From contig NZ_CP028920.1 of NCBI RefSeq assembly GCF_003060865.1, positions 124,001-188,000 of the forward strand: DNA of 64,000 bases, in the 5' to 3' direction. The translations under genes were made by a program, and so were the position numbers. The notes beneath the pieces were generated by a model, which did no database searches, was not told where the DNA came from, and saw only the letters and a program-made list of their open reading frames with translations. This stretch comes from Gemmobacter aquarius (GTDB lineage: Bacteria > Pseudomonadota > Alphaproteobacteria > Rhodobacterales > Rhodobacteraceae). Shown here in pieces: positions 1 to 9,087 of this stretch (positions are counted from its first letter, which is position 1; every line of letters starts with the position of its first letter).

Positions 1-576
1 AACGAGGTTGGCATGGACAGCCTGACGACGCGGAAGCTCGCTGAACGCCTCAAGGTTCAGCAGCCTGCGCTTTACTGGCATTTCCAGAACAAGCGAGCGC
101 TGCTTGATGCGCTCGCCGAGGCGATGCTGGCGGAACGCCATACCCGCTCGCTACCCGAAGAGAATGAGGACTGGCGGGTGTTCCTGAAAGAGAATGCCCT
201 GAGCTTCAGAACGGCGTTGCTCTCTTATCGCGACGGCGCGCGTATCCATGCCGGCACTCGACCGACAGAACCGAATTTTGGCACCGCCGAGACGCAAATA
301 CGCTTTCTCTGCGCGGAGGGCTTTTGTCCGAAGCGCGCCGTTTGGGCGCTCCGGGCGGTCAGTCACTATGTGGTCGGTTCCGTTCTCGAGCAGCAGGCAT
401 CTGATGCCGATGAGAGAGTTCCGGACAGGCCAGATGTGTCCGAGCAAGCACCGTCGTCCTTCCTGCACGATCTGTTTCACGAGTTGGAAACAGACGGCAT
501 GGATGCTGCGTTCAACTTCGGACTCGACAGCCTCATCGCTGGTTTCGAGCGGCTGCGTTCATCTACAACAGATTAG
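1..576 (+). CDS. tetR(G): TetR(G)-type tetracycline repressor, 5'-truncated by window edge
   Basis: Represses a divergent tetracycline efflux gene and releases DNA when it binds the drug. The reading frame is open from base 1 (N-E-V-G precedes the first internal Met at base 13), so the true start lies upstream. The visible part begins inside the helix-turn-helix (SLTTRKLAERL, then ALYWHF) and runs through the ligand-binding core to the C-terminal RSSTTD. I recognise it from memory as the class G repressor found beside floR in SGI1-type resistance clusters. The partner tetA should lie left of the window. Its stop touches a relaxase 3' fragment on the other strand. Confidence 0.88.
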   Translation, partial: NEVGMDSLTTRKLAERLKVQQPALYWHFQNKRALLDALAEAMLAERHTRSLPEENEDWRVFLKENALSFRTALLSYRDGARIHAGTRPTEPNFGTAETQIRFLCAEGFCPKRAVWALRAVSHYVVGSVLEQQASDADERVPDRPDVSEQAPSSFLHDLFHELETDGMDAAFNFGLDSLIAGFERLRSSTTD

Positions 577-755
577 AGGCTTATGCCCCTTTGCCGCCCC
601 AACTGCCACGACACCGATCCGCTTTGCACGATGCCCATGACCTCACGGCCGAGCTGGCGGTCGATGACCGGCCGCCACGGGACAAGGGAAATGAGCGGTA
701 TCTTGCCAGACAGGATACCGCCATTCACGAGGTTTCGAAGATTATTGCGCCGCAT
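573..755 (-). pseudogene. Relaxase 3'-end fragment (duplicate of the relaxase tail)
   Basis: Only the last 35-40 residues are recognisable: LVPWRPVIDRQLGREV, then SGSVSWQLGRQRG and a stop. They match the C-terminus of the complete relaxase at 2214-4268 almost residue for residue, in the same orientation. Upstream of about 693 the similarity fades into unrelated sequence. This is a non-functional remnant. Together with the intact copy it brackets floR with about 110 bp of near-identical DNA in direct orientation. Confidence 0.75.
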
Positions 756-782
756 CGGAGCGGGCTTGCTTCCAGTCGTCGG

Positions 783-1997
783 CTAGACGACTGGCGACTT
801 CTCGGTGGCAGCATCACGGGATCGAAGGAGCGCCAGCCCCAACGACACCAGCACTGCCATTGCCGTGGCGTAACAAATCACGGGCCACGCTGTATCGCCG
901 TTTACCAGCGTCACCGCCAATGTCCCGACGATACTGACTATCAGGCTTTGGATGCAGAAGTAGAACGCAACCGCTGATCCAGCGATGTCGTCGAACTGCG
1001 CAAGTGCGCCGTTGGCGGTAACGGACACCGTGAAGACAATGCCGACCGCGACAACCCACATCGGCAGGATGAAGCTGAAAAATGACGGCGATCCGAAAAG
1101 TTGGCCGATCCCCAACAGGATCGCGCCGGAAACGAGCAACGCCATCCCGCGCGCTACGCATCCCGCGATACCCCATTTGGCAACGAAGGACTTTGCGAAG
1201 CGGGTTGTCGTGACCATGACCAGCGCGACAGTCGCGAAGGCCAAGCTAAATCCGATCTCGGAATAGCCGGCTTGGCCTATGAGAACACGGGGGGCTGTCG
1301 AGAAGAAAACGAAGAATGTGCCCATGCCGGCACTAAATCCGACCGTGTAAACCCAAAAGGCCGGACTCGCGAAGATCGGCAAAACAGATCGTTGCGTTCT
1401 GGCCTGATCCAACGGTCGGGTTTCATGCCACCTGAAACTGGCGTTTAAGAGTGCGAGCGAAGCCAGTGCAGCCAGTGTGATGAAGATCGCCTGCCATCCC
1501 CAAAACTCGCCGATCAGCGCACCGGCTATAGGGCCGAGCGCAGGCACGAACGCCAGCATCGAACTGAAAAGGCCGTAGATGACGGCACCTTCGGGACGAT
1601 TGGCATATACGTCGCGCACGGTCGCGAAGGTGGCCACCAGCATGGCCGATGCTCCAACAGCCTGAACCAGACGAAACGCAACAAAGGCTAATGCAGTTGA
1701 AGAACAAGCCGCTCCCAGAGACGCAGCAACGAAAGCCGTTGCGCCTACAAGCAGGATCGGCCGTCGCCCGACGCGATCGGAGAGTGGCCCAAAGATCACT
1801 TGGCCCACACCGAGCATCACCATGTAGAGGCTCAACGTGAGTTGGATTATGGATGGAGTCGTGTTCAGGACGCCCGGCATCGCCGGAACGACTGGAAGAT
1901 AAATATCCATCGCCAGCGAGGCGAGGATGTCGAAGGGAGCCATAAGCAGCAAGGCTGCCGGCAGCGTATAGGCCCACGCGGGGCGTGTGGTGGTCAT
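783..1997 (-). CDS. floR: FloR, chloramphenicol/florfenicol efflux MFS transporter
   Basis: Inner-membrane drug:H+ antiporter of the DHA1/Bcr-CmlA type, exporting phenicols. At 404 aa it has exactly the usual FloR length. Recognisable features are the N-terminus MTTTRPAWAYTLP, motif A around residues 70-80 (GPLSDRVGRRP), about 12 hydrophobic segments and the C-terminal ATEKSPVV. Several substitutions relative to the SGI1 form I remember make this a diverged allele. The roughly 215 bp upstream (1998-2213) hold its promoter region and the junction to the relaxase gene. A lysR or ISCR2 partner often seen beside floR is absent here. Confidence 0.93.
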   Translation of the reverse strand: MTTTRPAWAYTLPAALLLMAPFDILASLAMDIYLPVVPAMPGVLNTTPSIIQLTLSLYMVMLGVGQVIFGPLSDRVGRRPILLVGATAFVAASLGAACSSTALAFVAFRLVQAVGASAMLVATFATVRDVYANRPEGAVIYGLFSSMLAFVPALGPIAGALIGEFWGWQAIFITLAALASLALLNASFRWHETRPLDQARTQRSVLPIFASPAFWVYTVGFSAGMGTFFVFFSTAPRVLIGQAGYSEIGFSLAFATVALVMVTTTRFAKSFVAKWGIAGCVARGMALLVSGAILLGIGQLFGSPSFFSFILPMWVVAVGIVFTVSVTANGALAQFDDIAGSAVAFYFCIQSLIVSIVGTLAVTLVNGDTAWPVICYATAMAVLVSLGLALLRSRDAATEKSPVV

Positions 1998-2213
1998 GAC
2001 GAATCAACCGCTCGATTAAGGATACCGGGCAGCGTCTGCTCGTCAGCAATCAGATGGGATTGGTCTTACAGAGCGCCGCAACAACAATTCTGATGTTGCG
2101 GCTTACTTGTCTGCTGACTTGGAATTTCCCATGCTGATGGCTCCACGATTACGAAATTGAATAGCAGCTCTTATCGAATTAGTTGTTGCGTTGCAATGCG
2201 GTATCGTTGGCTC

Positions 2214-4268
2214 CTATAGCCCCAACCCCCGCTGCCGCCCTAACTGCCACGACACCGAACCGCCCTGCATGATACCCGCGACCTCGCGGCCGAGCTGGCG
2301 GTCGATGATCGGCCGCCACGGGACAAGGGTGAACTCGTGGCTCTTTTCCACGATGGCGAACTTGCCGCTCGTTAGCTGGACAGTCCCGGTGAACTTGCCG
2401 CTGACACTCTCACCATCCTTGGCGGCGCGGAACGGCAGCGCCTTGCCCTCGGCCATCTCCGCACCGGCGCGCGCAACTTCCCGCTCGCGCAGGGTGGCGA
2501 GAAGATTGCGCCGGTAGAAGATTCGGCCGTCCCGGCTGCGCGTGGCGTCACGCTGCTCGATATGATGCTCGCGGCGCTGGTCCATAGCCTCGCGCACCTG
2601 CTGGCCGAAGCCGGTCGGGGCAAGGTCGGCCGTCTCGCCATGGATCAGCCTCCGGTCCAGCCAGGTCGCGCCGTCCGATCCGATCTGCCTGTCCAGATTG
2701 ACGGGAGAAAGGACGCGAACACTGGCCTGCCGGTCGCGGCCGGCGTCATGGGCAGCGGCACGGCTAGCCAGATCGTCAGGGATACGCCATTGATCCGCAT
2801 CGATCCGCTCGACGATCCCGGCGCGACGCAATGCCTCCAGCCGGCGCACATGGGCATCGACATAGCCCTCGTAGTCACCGCCGGGAACGCGGCCCTCGAA
2901 CTTCGCCTGCTCCAGATGGCGGCTCGGCCGATAGATGCCGTCCTCGGCGATGGCGGTGATGGTGCGGTCGGACGGCCGGGCCGTCACCTCGGCCGGGCCG
3001 ATCTGGACGACGCTGCCGATGCGGGCGTCCTCCAGCCGCTCGGGCGCGAGGCCGGCGATGTGGTGCGTCCTGCCGTCGATCCCGTCCACCATGACTGTTA
3101 GGTTCTCCCCCAACTCGTCGGACAGGTGCTTGTCAACGACGCGACCGACGATGGGCGTCTCGGGCGCTCCGTCATGGATTTGAAAACTCATGGGATCGCG
3201 CTCGCCACCTTCCGCACCGAGCGCCTTCTGCATGGTGCGGATAATGTCGCCACGCTCGCCTAGCTCGCGCAGGGCTGGCTCCATGTTCTTGCTCAATTCC
3301 CAAACGGCGGGCGCGTGCTCGGTCGCCAGCCCCATCTTCTCCAGCTTGGCGAGCCTGCGCAGGCGTAACGTCCGCTCGAACTGGCGGCGTGGTGCAGCCG
3401 GCTCATGGCGCAGGTCGAGGAAGCGGGCATCGGCTTCTTCGGCCATGGCGCGGTCGATCCGGGTCAAGCGGTCTTGGTCGATTTCGGCGGACCGCTTGCG
3501 GGTCTGCTCGATCTCGGTAACGGGGCCGAGTTCAAGACTGGCAAGCTCGCTGGCCCGTTCGCGCAGGCCGGCGGAAAGATAGTCGCCGTTGATGACTAGA
3601 TCCCCGCCCATATCGTCGCGCCCATTGACGATGATATGCACATGGGGATGGCCGGTGTTGTAGTGATTGACGGCGACCCAATCGAGTTTCGTGCCGAGGT
3701 CGGCTTCCACCTGCTTCATGAAATCGCGGGTGTAAGCCGTGAGGTCCGACAGCTCTGCGCTGTCCTCGGGCGAGACGATGAATCTGAACTGGTGGCGGTC
3801 GTCCTTGCCGCGATCAAGGAAGGCGTCGCCATCGGCGCGGTGCTCGGTCGCCGAATAGAGCCGGCCCCGCTCGCCGTCGCGTGAGGTTCCGTCACGCTGG
3901 ACATAGCGCAGATGTGCACGGGCACGGCCGCCCTTCAATGCGGCCCTGACGCTGCGCTGCTTGACGATGACGCGGCGGCTGCCCGGCTGGCGATGATGCC
4001 AGTTGCCCGAGATATTGCGGGCACGCACGAAGCTCGCGCCCCGGCCGCGCTTCACGCCCTTGCCGCTGGCGACCACGGCACGGGACCGGCCCGACGATGA
4101 CGGGCGGGCGGATGACGGCATGGAAGGGTCGCGGGAGGCTGCCGCCTGATGCTGCCGGGTGATCTTCTTGACCTGCGTGAAAAAGCTCTTGGTCTTGCCG
4201 GCCTTCGGCGTGTCGGATCGGATGCGGCCGGGCTTCGGTCGGAAGCGGTTTTCGTCGTCGGCGCTCAA
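2214..4268 (-). CDS. VirD2/TraI-like relaxase with DUF3363 C-terminus
   Basis: Conjugative relaxase that would nick an origin of transfer and pilot the strand. The protein is 684 aa. The basic N-terminal 100 residues are followed by a relaxase core containing NHYNTGHPHVH (about 201-211), the three-His metal-binding motif III. The C-terminal half resembles DUF3363 and ends in WRPIIDRQLGREV...WQLGRQRGLGL. It is the first of four same-strand mobilisation genes (with a transglycosylase, DUF736 and TraF), a set known from alpha- and betaproteobacterial islands. No oriT could be recognised. No coupling protein or mating-pore genes are present, so transfer alone is unlikely. Confidence 0.82.
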   Translation of the reverse strand: MSADDENRFRPKPGRIRSDTPKAGKTKSFFTQVKKITRQHQAAASRDPSMPSSARPSSSGRSRAVVASGKGVKRGRGASFVRARNISGNWHHRQPGSRRVIVKQRSVRAALKGGRARAHLRYVQRDGTSRDGERGRLYSATEHRADGDAFLDRGKDDRHQFRFIVSPEDSAELSDLTAYTRDFMKQVEADLGTKLDWVAVNHYNTGHPHVHIIVNGRDDMGGDLVINGDYLSAGLRERASELASLELGPVTEIEQTRKRSAEIDQDRLTRIDRAMAEEADARFLDLRHEPAAPRRQFERTLRLRRLAKLEKMGLATEHAPAVWELSKNMEPALRELGERGDIIRTMQKALGAEGGERDPMSFQIHDGAPETPIVGRVVDKHLSDELGENLTVMVDGIDGRTHHIAGLAPERLEDARIGSVVQIGPAEVTARPSDRTITAIAEDGIYRPSRHLEQAKFEGRVPGGDYEGYVDAHVRRLEALRRAGIVERIDADQWRIPDDLASRAAAHDAGRDRQASVRVLSPVNLDRQIGSDGATWLDRRLIHGETADLAPTGFGQQVREAMDQRREHHIEQRDATRSRDGRIFYRRNLLATLREREVARAGAEMAEGKALPFRAAKDGESVSGKFTGTVQLTSGKFAIVEKSHEFTLVPWRPIIDRQLGREVAGIMQGGSVSWQLGRQRGLGL

Positions 4269-4581
4269 GGGCGCGACTCCAGCCCAAACCGCCGGAAAAC
4301 CGCCGATCTGCGCCTATGGTGCCGCTTGAAACCCTGCAAAGCCAAGGCTTTGCGCAAAATCGCGGCACGCGGCCCCTCAAAACCATGGTGCCGGAACCGG
4401 CCACCTAACCAGTGTGCAGACAACAACAATTTCCAGAAGCGGCCCGACATGGTGCCGTCTTCTTTAATCTTGCCCTCCGCCCTTTCTTCCTTCTCTGCCT
4501 TTCCTGCCGGGAATCCAGTCGGGCGCAAACCCGCCTGACTGGACACCGGAATGAGCACCGCCGAGCGCGGAAACACCGCCC
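4269..4581. other. Intergenic region upstream of relaxase, no gene seen
   Basis: About 310 bases between the relaxase start and the transglycosylase stop. Open frames here have poor composition (Arg-rich antisense translation) and no convincing ribosome site. A relaxase promoter or oriT could lie here, but no clear inverted repeat or nick-like motif stood out by eye. Confidence 0.4.
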
Positions 4582-5469
4582 TCATGGCGTTCCTCCGTCG
4601 CTTGCGCGGACCACGAAAATGCTGCCGTCCTGCTGCTCTGCATCGACAGAATCGCGCATCGAAACGGTCGTGCGGGCGTCGCCGGAGCGCATGACGAACA
4701 ACGCTGCCTCGCGCCAATCGGGCGGTGGTGGCGGTGCCGATGACGGCGGTTGGGTCGCAGCTGCGCCGCCGAGAACGGGCACCAGCGCGGCGACATAGGC
4801 CCGCGTCTCGGCCGGCAGAGTGCGGCCGGTCGCAAGGTAGTGGTCATAGCGGCCGGGACCGGCATTGTAGGCCGCCAGCATCGCCGCGACATTGCCGTAG
4901 CGGTCGAACATTTCGCGCAGGTAGGCCGTGCCTGCGAGGATGTTGTCGCGCGGGTCATAGGGATCACGGCCGAGGCCATGGCGGACGCGCAGGCCCGCCC
5001 ATGTGTCGGGCATCACCTGCATCAATCCCATCGCCCCGGCCGACGAAATCGCGCGCACATCGCCCGCGCTCTCGGCGTGCAGCACGGCGCGAATCCAGTG
5101 CTCTGGGATGCCGAAACGCTGCGACGCCTCGGCGATGTGCGCCGCATAGGGCTGGGCGGCAGCCGGGCGCTCAACCGACGCGGATTGCGCGACAGCGACG
5201 CCCGATCCCGCGCAGGCGAAAAGCGCGCCGGCCAGTATCAGGACGGCATAATGCCATGCAGTCCTGTCTCCGCTTCGACACCAGCCTGCCAGCGTGCTCG
5301 CTGCGGTCAAGGGCAAGGCGCAAGCGCCGGCCGATGGCCGCCCCTGACCTTCGCTGTGCGCGCCGGCCGTCCGGTGGCCGAGCGGAACGAAGGGATGAGA
5401 CGGCTTTTCCGCGAACAAAGGGATGACGATCTTGGACCGGATGGCGGGCCGGACGCGCGCGGCCGTCAT
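4582..5469 (-). CDS. Lytic transglycosylase (SLT domain), conjugation-associated
   Basis: Cleaves peptidoglycan glycan strands, locally opening the wall for a transfer channel. After a variable N-terminus and a hydrophobic export segment at about 72-95, the SLT fold begins near residue 107. The catalytic Glu is in HAESAGD (about 123), followed by AGAMGLMQVMP and the AAYNAGPGRYD motif. The start overlaps the DUF736 stop by 4 nt (ATGA), which supports translational coupling, although the long N-terminal extension before the signal segment is odd. It resembles VirB1/TrbN-like transfer transglycosylases. Confidence 0.8.
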   Translation of the reverse strand: MTAARVRPAIRSKIVIPLFAEKPSHPFVPLGHRTAGAHSEGQGRPSAGACALPLTAASTLAGWCRSGDRTAWHYAVLILAGALFACAGSGVAVAQSASVERPAAAQPYAAHIAEASQRFGIPEHWIRAVLHAESAGDVRAISSAGAMGLMQVMPDTWAGLRVRHGLGRDPYDPRDNILAGTAYLREMFDRYGNVAAMLAAYNAGPGRYDHYLATGRTLPAETRAYVAALVPVLGGAAATQPPSSAPPPPPDWREAALFVMRSGDARTTVSMRDSVDAEQQDGSIFVVRASDGGTP

Positions 5470-5801
5470 TCGTCATCCTCGATCTTCCGGGCGTGCTTCC
5501 AACGCAGGGTCCAGACCGAAGGATCGTCGTTGGACTGGAACAGTTTGGCGCGGATCGGGAACGGGAAGATTGGTCCCTCCAATCGCATCGAAACGAACTC
5601 GCCAGCGTTCTCGCTGGAGTCTTTCCATGCGGGTCCGGCGTCCGGGCCGTCCCCGCTATCGAGGCGCACGCGATAGTCGGGGGCGTTTTTCACGTCGCTC
5701 GGTTTGGCCGGGACGATGAACAGCTTTTCGTGGAGGCCGAACGAATGAAGCACTCCCGCATAGCCGGTTTCGGTGCGGGTGAAGGTGCCTATTTCTGCCA
5801 T
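5466..5801 (-). CDS. DUF736 family protein
   Basis: A 111-aa protein starting MAEIGTFTRTETGY and ending in an acidic tail after the WTLRWKHAR motif, both typical of DUF736. Biochemical function is unknown. The family travels with TraF-type peptidases and relaxases in alphaproteobacterial conjugation regions, as here. The start is supported by an AGGAG ribosome site 7 nt upstream. It overlaps the next gene by 4 nt. Confidence 0.8.
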   Translation of the reverse strand: MAEIGTFTRTETGYAGVLHSFGLHEKLFIVPAKPSDVKNAPDYRVRLDSGDGPDAGPAWKDSSENAGEFVSMRLEGPIFPFPIRAKLFQSNDDPSVWTLRWKHARKIEDDE

Positions 5802-5834
5802 GGAAATCTCCTGCGGTTGGTTCTCGGGGGAATT

Positions 5835-6380
5835 TCAGTGCGTCGGCGCGCGCCACTCGTAGCGGCCGACGCCTTCCTCATCGGTCCAGAGCGGGACCGC
5901 TCGGCCGATGACGGAAACTGCGGGGATGGGTCCGAAATACCGGCCGTCGAGGCTGTCGCGGACTTCCCAATTCATGAGGAAAAGCTGGTCGTCGCCGATG
6001 ACGCGGCAGCCCTGCCAGACGGGCAGATCGCGGCCGAGGCTGTCACGCTCCAGCGCCTCGCCCATGTCGATCCCGTTCACCGTGATCGTGCGGCCGGTGC
6101 GGCAAACCCGCTGTCCAGGCAGGCCCAAGACGCGCTTCAACAGCGGGACGCCGCGCGCGATATAGCCGCGCTCGACCATGAAGGCGGCCAGCGGTTCGGG
6201 CGGCATGATGGCGACCAGCTCGGGCACGTCGAGCGCGTCGGCCGGCTCTACCGTGTAGAAGCCGACCGGCGCGCTTGCCGTGGCGTTCCAGATGAGTTTT
6301 GCGGGCCAATGGGAGGCGCTGGTGGCGGCGATGCCGATGACGGCGAGCGCCGTCACCGCGAGGGTGCGGCGGCGCGTCAT
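5835..6380 (-). CDS. traF: TraF-like conjugal S26 signal peptidase
   Basis: Signal-peptidase-like serine protease that matures or cyclises conjugative pilin. From the chosen start the protein has an N-terminal membrane anchor (about 6-24), the nucleophile motif SAPVGFY (Ser about 36) and the general-base Lys in LLKRVLG (about 82), followed by an S26 body including DSLDGRYFGP. An AAGGA site 7 nt before the ATG at 6380 favours this start over an in-frame ATG at 6407. The 61-bp repeat starts only 29 bp upstream, so the original upstream transfer genes were probably displaced by the IS1380/sul2 module. Confidence 0.82.
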   Translation of the reverse strand: MTRRRTLAVTALAVIGIAATSASHWPAKLIWNATASAPVGFYTVEPADALDVPELVAIMPPEPLAAFMVERGYIARGVPLLKRVLGLPGQRVCRTGRTITVNGIDMGEALERDSLGRDLPVWQGCRVIGDDQLFLMNWEVRDSLDGRYFGPIPAVSVIGRAVPLWTDEEGVGRYEWRAPTH

Positions 6381-6408
6381 GGGTCGATCCTTCGGCGATG
6401 AAGCCAAG

Positions 6409-6469
6409 GTCTAGCGCTCGGATACAGGCGATCTTCACCTCAAACGACACGCCACTTGGGGAATGCAGG
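6409..6469. repeat. 61-bp direct repeat, copy 1
   Basis: Begins gtctagcgctcggatacagg and ends cttggggaatgcagg. An identical copy lies at 8114-8174 in the same orientation, immediately before sul2. The two copies enclose 1644 bp that hold one IS1380-type transposase gene. This is far longer than the few-bp target duplication expected for this IS family, so the structure probably arose by recombination or by duplication of the sul2 upstream region. Confidence 0.9.
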
Positions 6470-8113
6470 ATGAGACTCATGCTCGATTATTATTATTATA
6501 GAACCCACATTTCCCAAGTAAGGCGCTGATTTCGCTGTCCTGACCATTATATTTCCTATATAAAACATGGTGTTGAAGGCTGCGAGGGGCGCGTTTCATG
6601 GATCACCCAGAGGGTGCGGGCTTGCAACGGGCAGATCGGGTGGATTTCGACCCTCGCGTGCGGCTGGAATTTCGCGGCACGCAGCTCAGTTCCGACGGCG
6701 GCCTTCTGGTGATGCGCGAGCTTGATGACGCGCTCGGGTTGTCCGATTTGGCGTCAGCGGCGCTGCGCGATACTCGCTCTGGCAAGAACACGGTCCATCG
6801 GCTCGACGGCCTGTTCCGGCAATCAGTCTTTGGGCGGCTGGCCGGATACGAGGATGTCAACGACGCCAACCGTCTCGCCTGCGATCCGGTCATGCGCCAA
6901 GTTGTCGGCGGCAGAGCGGTCGATGCACAAGCGGCCTCGGCATCGCAGATGGGACGGTTCGAGACCGAGACGCTGGCTCTGGCCGGGAACCGTGCCGCGC
7001 TGGCCGACCTGAACGGGCAATGGATCGACCGGTTCCATGACCGTAACGGGCTGAAGTACATCGTTCTGGACATGGACAGCTCGGTCAGCCCGACCCATGG
7101 CGACCAGGAAGGGTCCGCCTGGAATGGCCATTTCGACTGTAGCTGCTATCACCCCAACTTTCTGTTCAACCAGTTCGGGATGCTGGAACGCTGCGCCCTG
7201 CGCCATGGCAACGTCCACAGCGCCGATGGCTGGCGTGATGTTCTCGACCCCGTCATTGCGCGCTACGCGGAGCGCGACCTTGGTGGCAGGTTCTTCCGGG
7301 CCGATGCTGCCTACGCGATCCCGGCGATCTATGAGCGATTGGAAGAAGCGCGGTTCTTCTACGCCATCCGGCTGCCCGCAAACGCGGTCCTCAAGGACAA
7401 GATCGCGCATCGGCTAACGCGCCCTGTCGGGCGGCCGTCACTGACCAAGGTCAAGCGGTTCTTCGAGGAATTCGAGTATCAGGCGGCGTCCTGGGACAAG
7501 GAACGCCGGGTGATCGCCAAGATCGAATGGCATCCGGGCGAACTGTTCCCGCGTGTCGGCTTCATCGTCACCAACCTGCCGATGGAGCCGGACTGGGTGG
7601 TGCGGTTCTACAACCAGCGCGGCACCGCCGAGCAGCACATCAAAGAGGGCAAATACGCCTTTCGCTGGACGCGGCTGTCGTGCCGGAAGTTCCGCGACAA
7701 TGAGGTGCGGCTGCAACTGCACGCCCTGGCGTACAACCTGGCCACCTTCTTGCACTGCATCGAGCTGCCCGAGGCCATGGCCGACTGGTCGTTGACCAGC
7801 CTGCAACTGAAGCTGATCAAGATCGGGGCACGTGTGGTCCGTCACGCCCGCACCATCACCTTCCAGCTGGCCGAGGTCGCTGTCACCGGCACGATGGTAC
7901 GCGCCATCCTCGCCGCTATCCGCCGATTGCGAGCGCCACCGCTATGCGCATGATCGCGATCCACGCTCAAACTGAACGAAAGCGGCTGGACAGATCTGTC
8001 CGCTGCGCTGAAAAACGCCGCCCCTGGGCAAGGAAACAGCGGCTTCGCGGTCTGATCCGTCCAGATCCAGCAGTCTGCGCGACCGCAGGTGCCGCTTGCG
8101 GCAGAAAATCCTT
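6470..8113 (+). mobile_element. IS1380-family element region between the 61-bp repeats
   Basis: A single transposase gene with about 130 bp on the left and 160 bp on the right, enclosed by identical 61-bp direct repeats. I could not find a clear pair of terminal inverted repeats by eye, so the element's exact ends are uncertain and the limits given are those of the DNA between the repeats. It lies between the transfer remnant and sul2. Confidence 0.55.
6598..7953 (+). CDS. IS1380-family transposase
   Basis: DDE transposase of 451 aa. It has the family's N-terminal pattern SSDGGLLVMRELDDALGL, the LAGYEDVNDANRLACDPVMRQ block, the catalytic Asp region VLDMDSSVSPTHGDQEG, a second Asp in FFRADAAYAIP and the Glu region AEQHIKEGK. 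The start is preceded by GAGGGG at about 7 nt. It appears complete and intact. Confidence 0.82.
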   Translation: MDHPEGAGLQRADRVDFDPRVRLEFRGTQLSSDGGLLVMRELDDALGLSDLASAALRDTRSGKNTVHRLDGLFRQSVFGRLAGYEDVNDANRLACDPVMRQVVGGRAVDAQAASASQMGRFETETLALAGNRAALADLNGQWIDRFHDRNGLKYIVLDMDSSVSPTHGDQEGSAWNGHFDCSCYHPNFLFNQFGMLERCALRHGNVHSADGWRDVLDPVIARYAERDLGGRFFRADAAYAIPAIYERLEEARFFYAIRLPANAVLKDKIAHRLTRPVGRPSLTKVKRFFEEFEYQAASWDKERRVIAKIEWHPGELFPRVGFIVTNLPMEPDWVVRFYNQRGTAEQHIKEGKYAFRWTRLSCRKFRDNEVRLQLHALAYNLATFLHCIELPEAMADWSLTSLQLKLIKIGARVVRHARTITFQLAEVAVTGTMVRAILAAIRRLRAPPLCA

Positions 8114-8174
8114 GTCTAGCGCTCGGATACAGGCGATCTTCACCTCAAACGACACGCCACTTGGGGAATGCAGG
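8114..8174. repeat. 61-bp direct repeat, copy 2 (sul2 leader)
   Basis: Identical to 6409-6469. This copy ends 11 bp before the sul2 start codon, so it contains the usual sul2 leader. The other copy may therefore be a displaced duplicate of that leader. Confidence 0.9.
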
Positions 8175-8185
8175 TAGAAGCCCCC

Positions 8186-9001
8186 ATGAATAAATCGCTC
8201 ATCATTTTCGGCATCGTCAACATAACCTCGGACAGTTTCTCCGATGGAGGCCGGTATCTGGCGCCAGACGCAGCCATTGCGCAGGCGCGTAAGCTGATGG
8301 CCGAGGGGGCAGATGTGATCGACCTCGGTCCGGCATCCAGCAATCCCGACGCCGCGCCTGTTTCGTCCGACACAGAAATCGCGCGTATCGCGCCGGTGCT
8401 GGACGCGCTCAAGGCAGATGGCATTCCCGTCTCGCTCGACAGTTATCAACCCGCGACGCAAGCCTATGCCTTGTCGCGTGGTGTGGCCTATCTCAATGAT
8501 ATTCGCGGTTTTCCAGACGCTGCGTTCTATCCGCAATTGGCGAAATCATCTGCCAAACTCGTCGTTATGCATTCGGTGCAAGACGGGCAGGCAGATCGGC
8601 GCGAGGCACCCGCTGGCGACATCATGGATCACATTGCGGCGTTCTTTGACGCGCGCATCGCGGCGCTGACGGGTGCCGGTATCAAACGCAACCGCCTTGT
8701 CCTTGATCCCGGCATGGGGTTTTTTCTGGGGGCTGCTCCCGAAACCTCGCTCTCGGTGCTGGCGCGGTTCGATGAATTGCGGCTGCGCTTCGATTTGCCG
8801 GTGCTTCTGTCTGTTTCGCGCAAATCCTTTCTGCGCGCGCTCACAGGCCGTGGTCCGGGGGATGTCGGGGCCGCGACACTCGCTGCAGAGCTTGCCGCCG
8901 CCGCAGGTGGAGCTGACTTCATCCGCACACACGAGCCGCGCCCCTTGCGCGACGGGCTGGCGGTATTGGCGGCGCTGAAAGAAACCGCAAGAATTCGTTA
9001 A
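8186..9001 (+). CDS. sul2: Sul2, sulfonamide-resistant dihydropteroate synthase
   Basis: Makes dihydropteroate from pABA and the pterin diphosphate in folate synthesis, while discriminating against sulfonamides. The 271-aa length and sequence match Sul2: N-terminus MNKSLIIFGIVNITSDSFSDGG, the ADVIDLGPASSNPD pterin site, and the SVSRKSF region near the C-terminus. An in-frame GTG or other codon upstream is not needed. The ATG at 8186 is the usual start. It is followed by a truncated glmM, the classic sul2-glmM arrangement mobilised by ISCR2, although no ISCR2 rcr gene lies in this window. Confidence 0.95.
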   Translation: MNKSLIIFGIVNITSDSFSDGGRYLAPDAAIAQARKLMAEGADVIDLGPASSNPDAAPVSSDTEIARIAPVLDALKADGIPVSLDSYQPATQAYALSRGVAYLNDIRGFPDAAFYPQLAKSSAKLVVMHSVQDGQADRREAPAGDIMDHIAAFFDARIAALTGAGIKRNRLVLDPGMGFFLGAAPETSLSVLARFDELRLRFDLPVLLSVSRKSFLRALTGRGPGDVGAATLAAELAAAAGGADFIRTHEPRPLRDGLAVLAALKETARIR

Positions 9002-9087
9002 CTGCACATTCGGGATATTTCTCTATATTCGCGGTTCAGCAGGCATGTCCCCTTTGAGGGCGACCCGACGACAGGATAATCGACCTT

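Noticed and set aside
6470..8113. Terminal inverted repeats for the IS1380-type element
   Set aside because: I searched both flanks of the transposase by eye and found no convincing pair, so I gave only the region between the 61-bp repeats.
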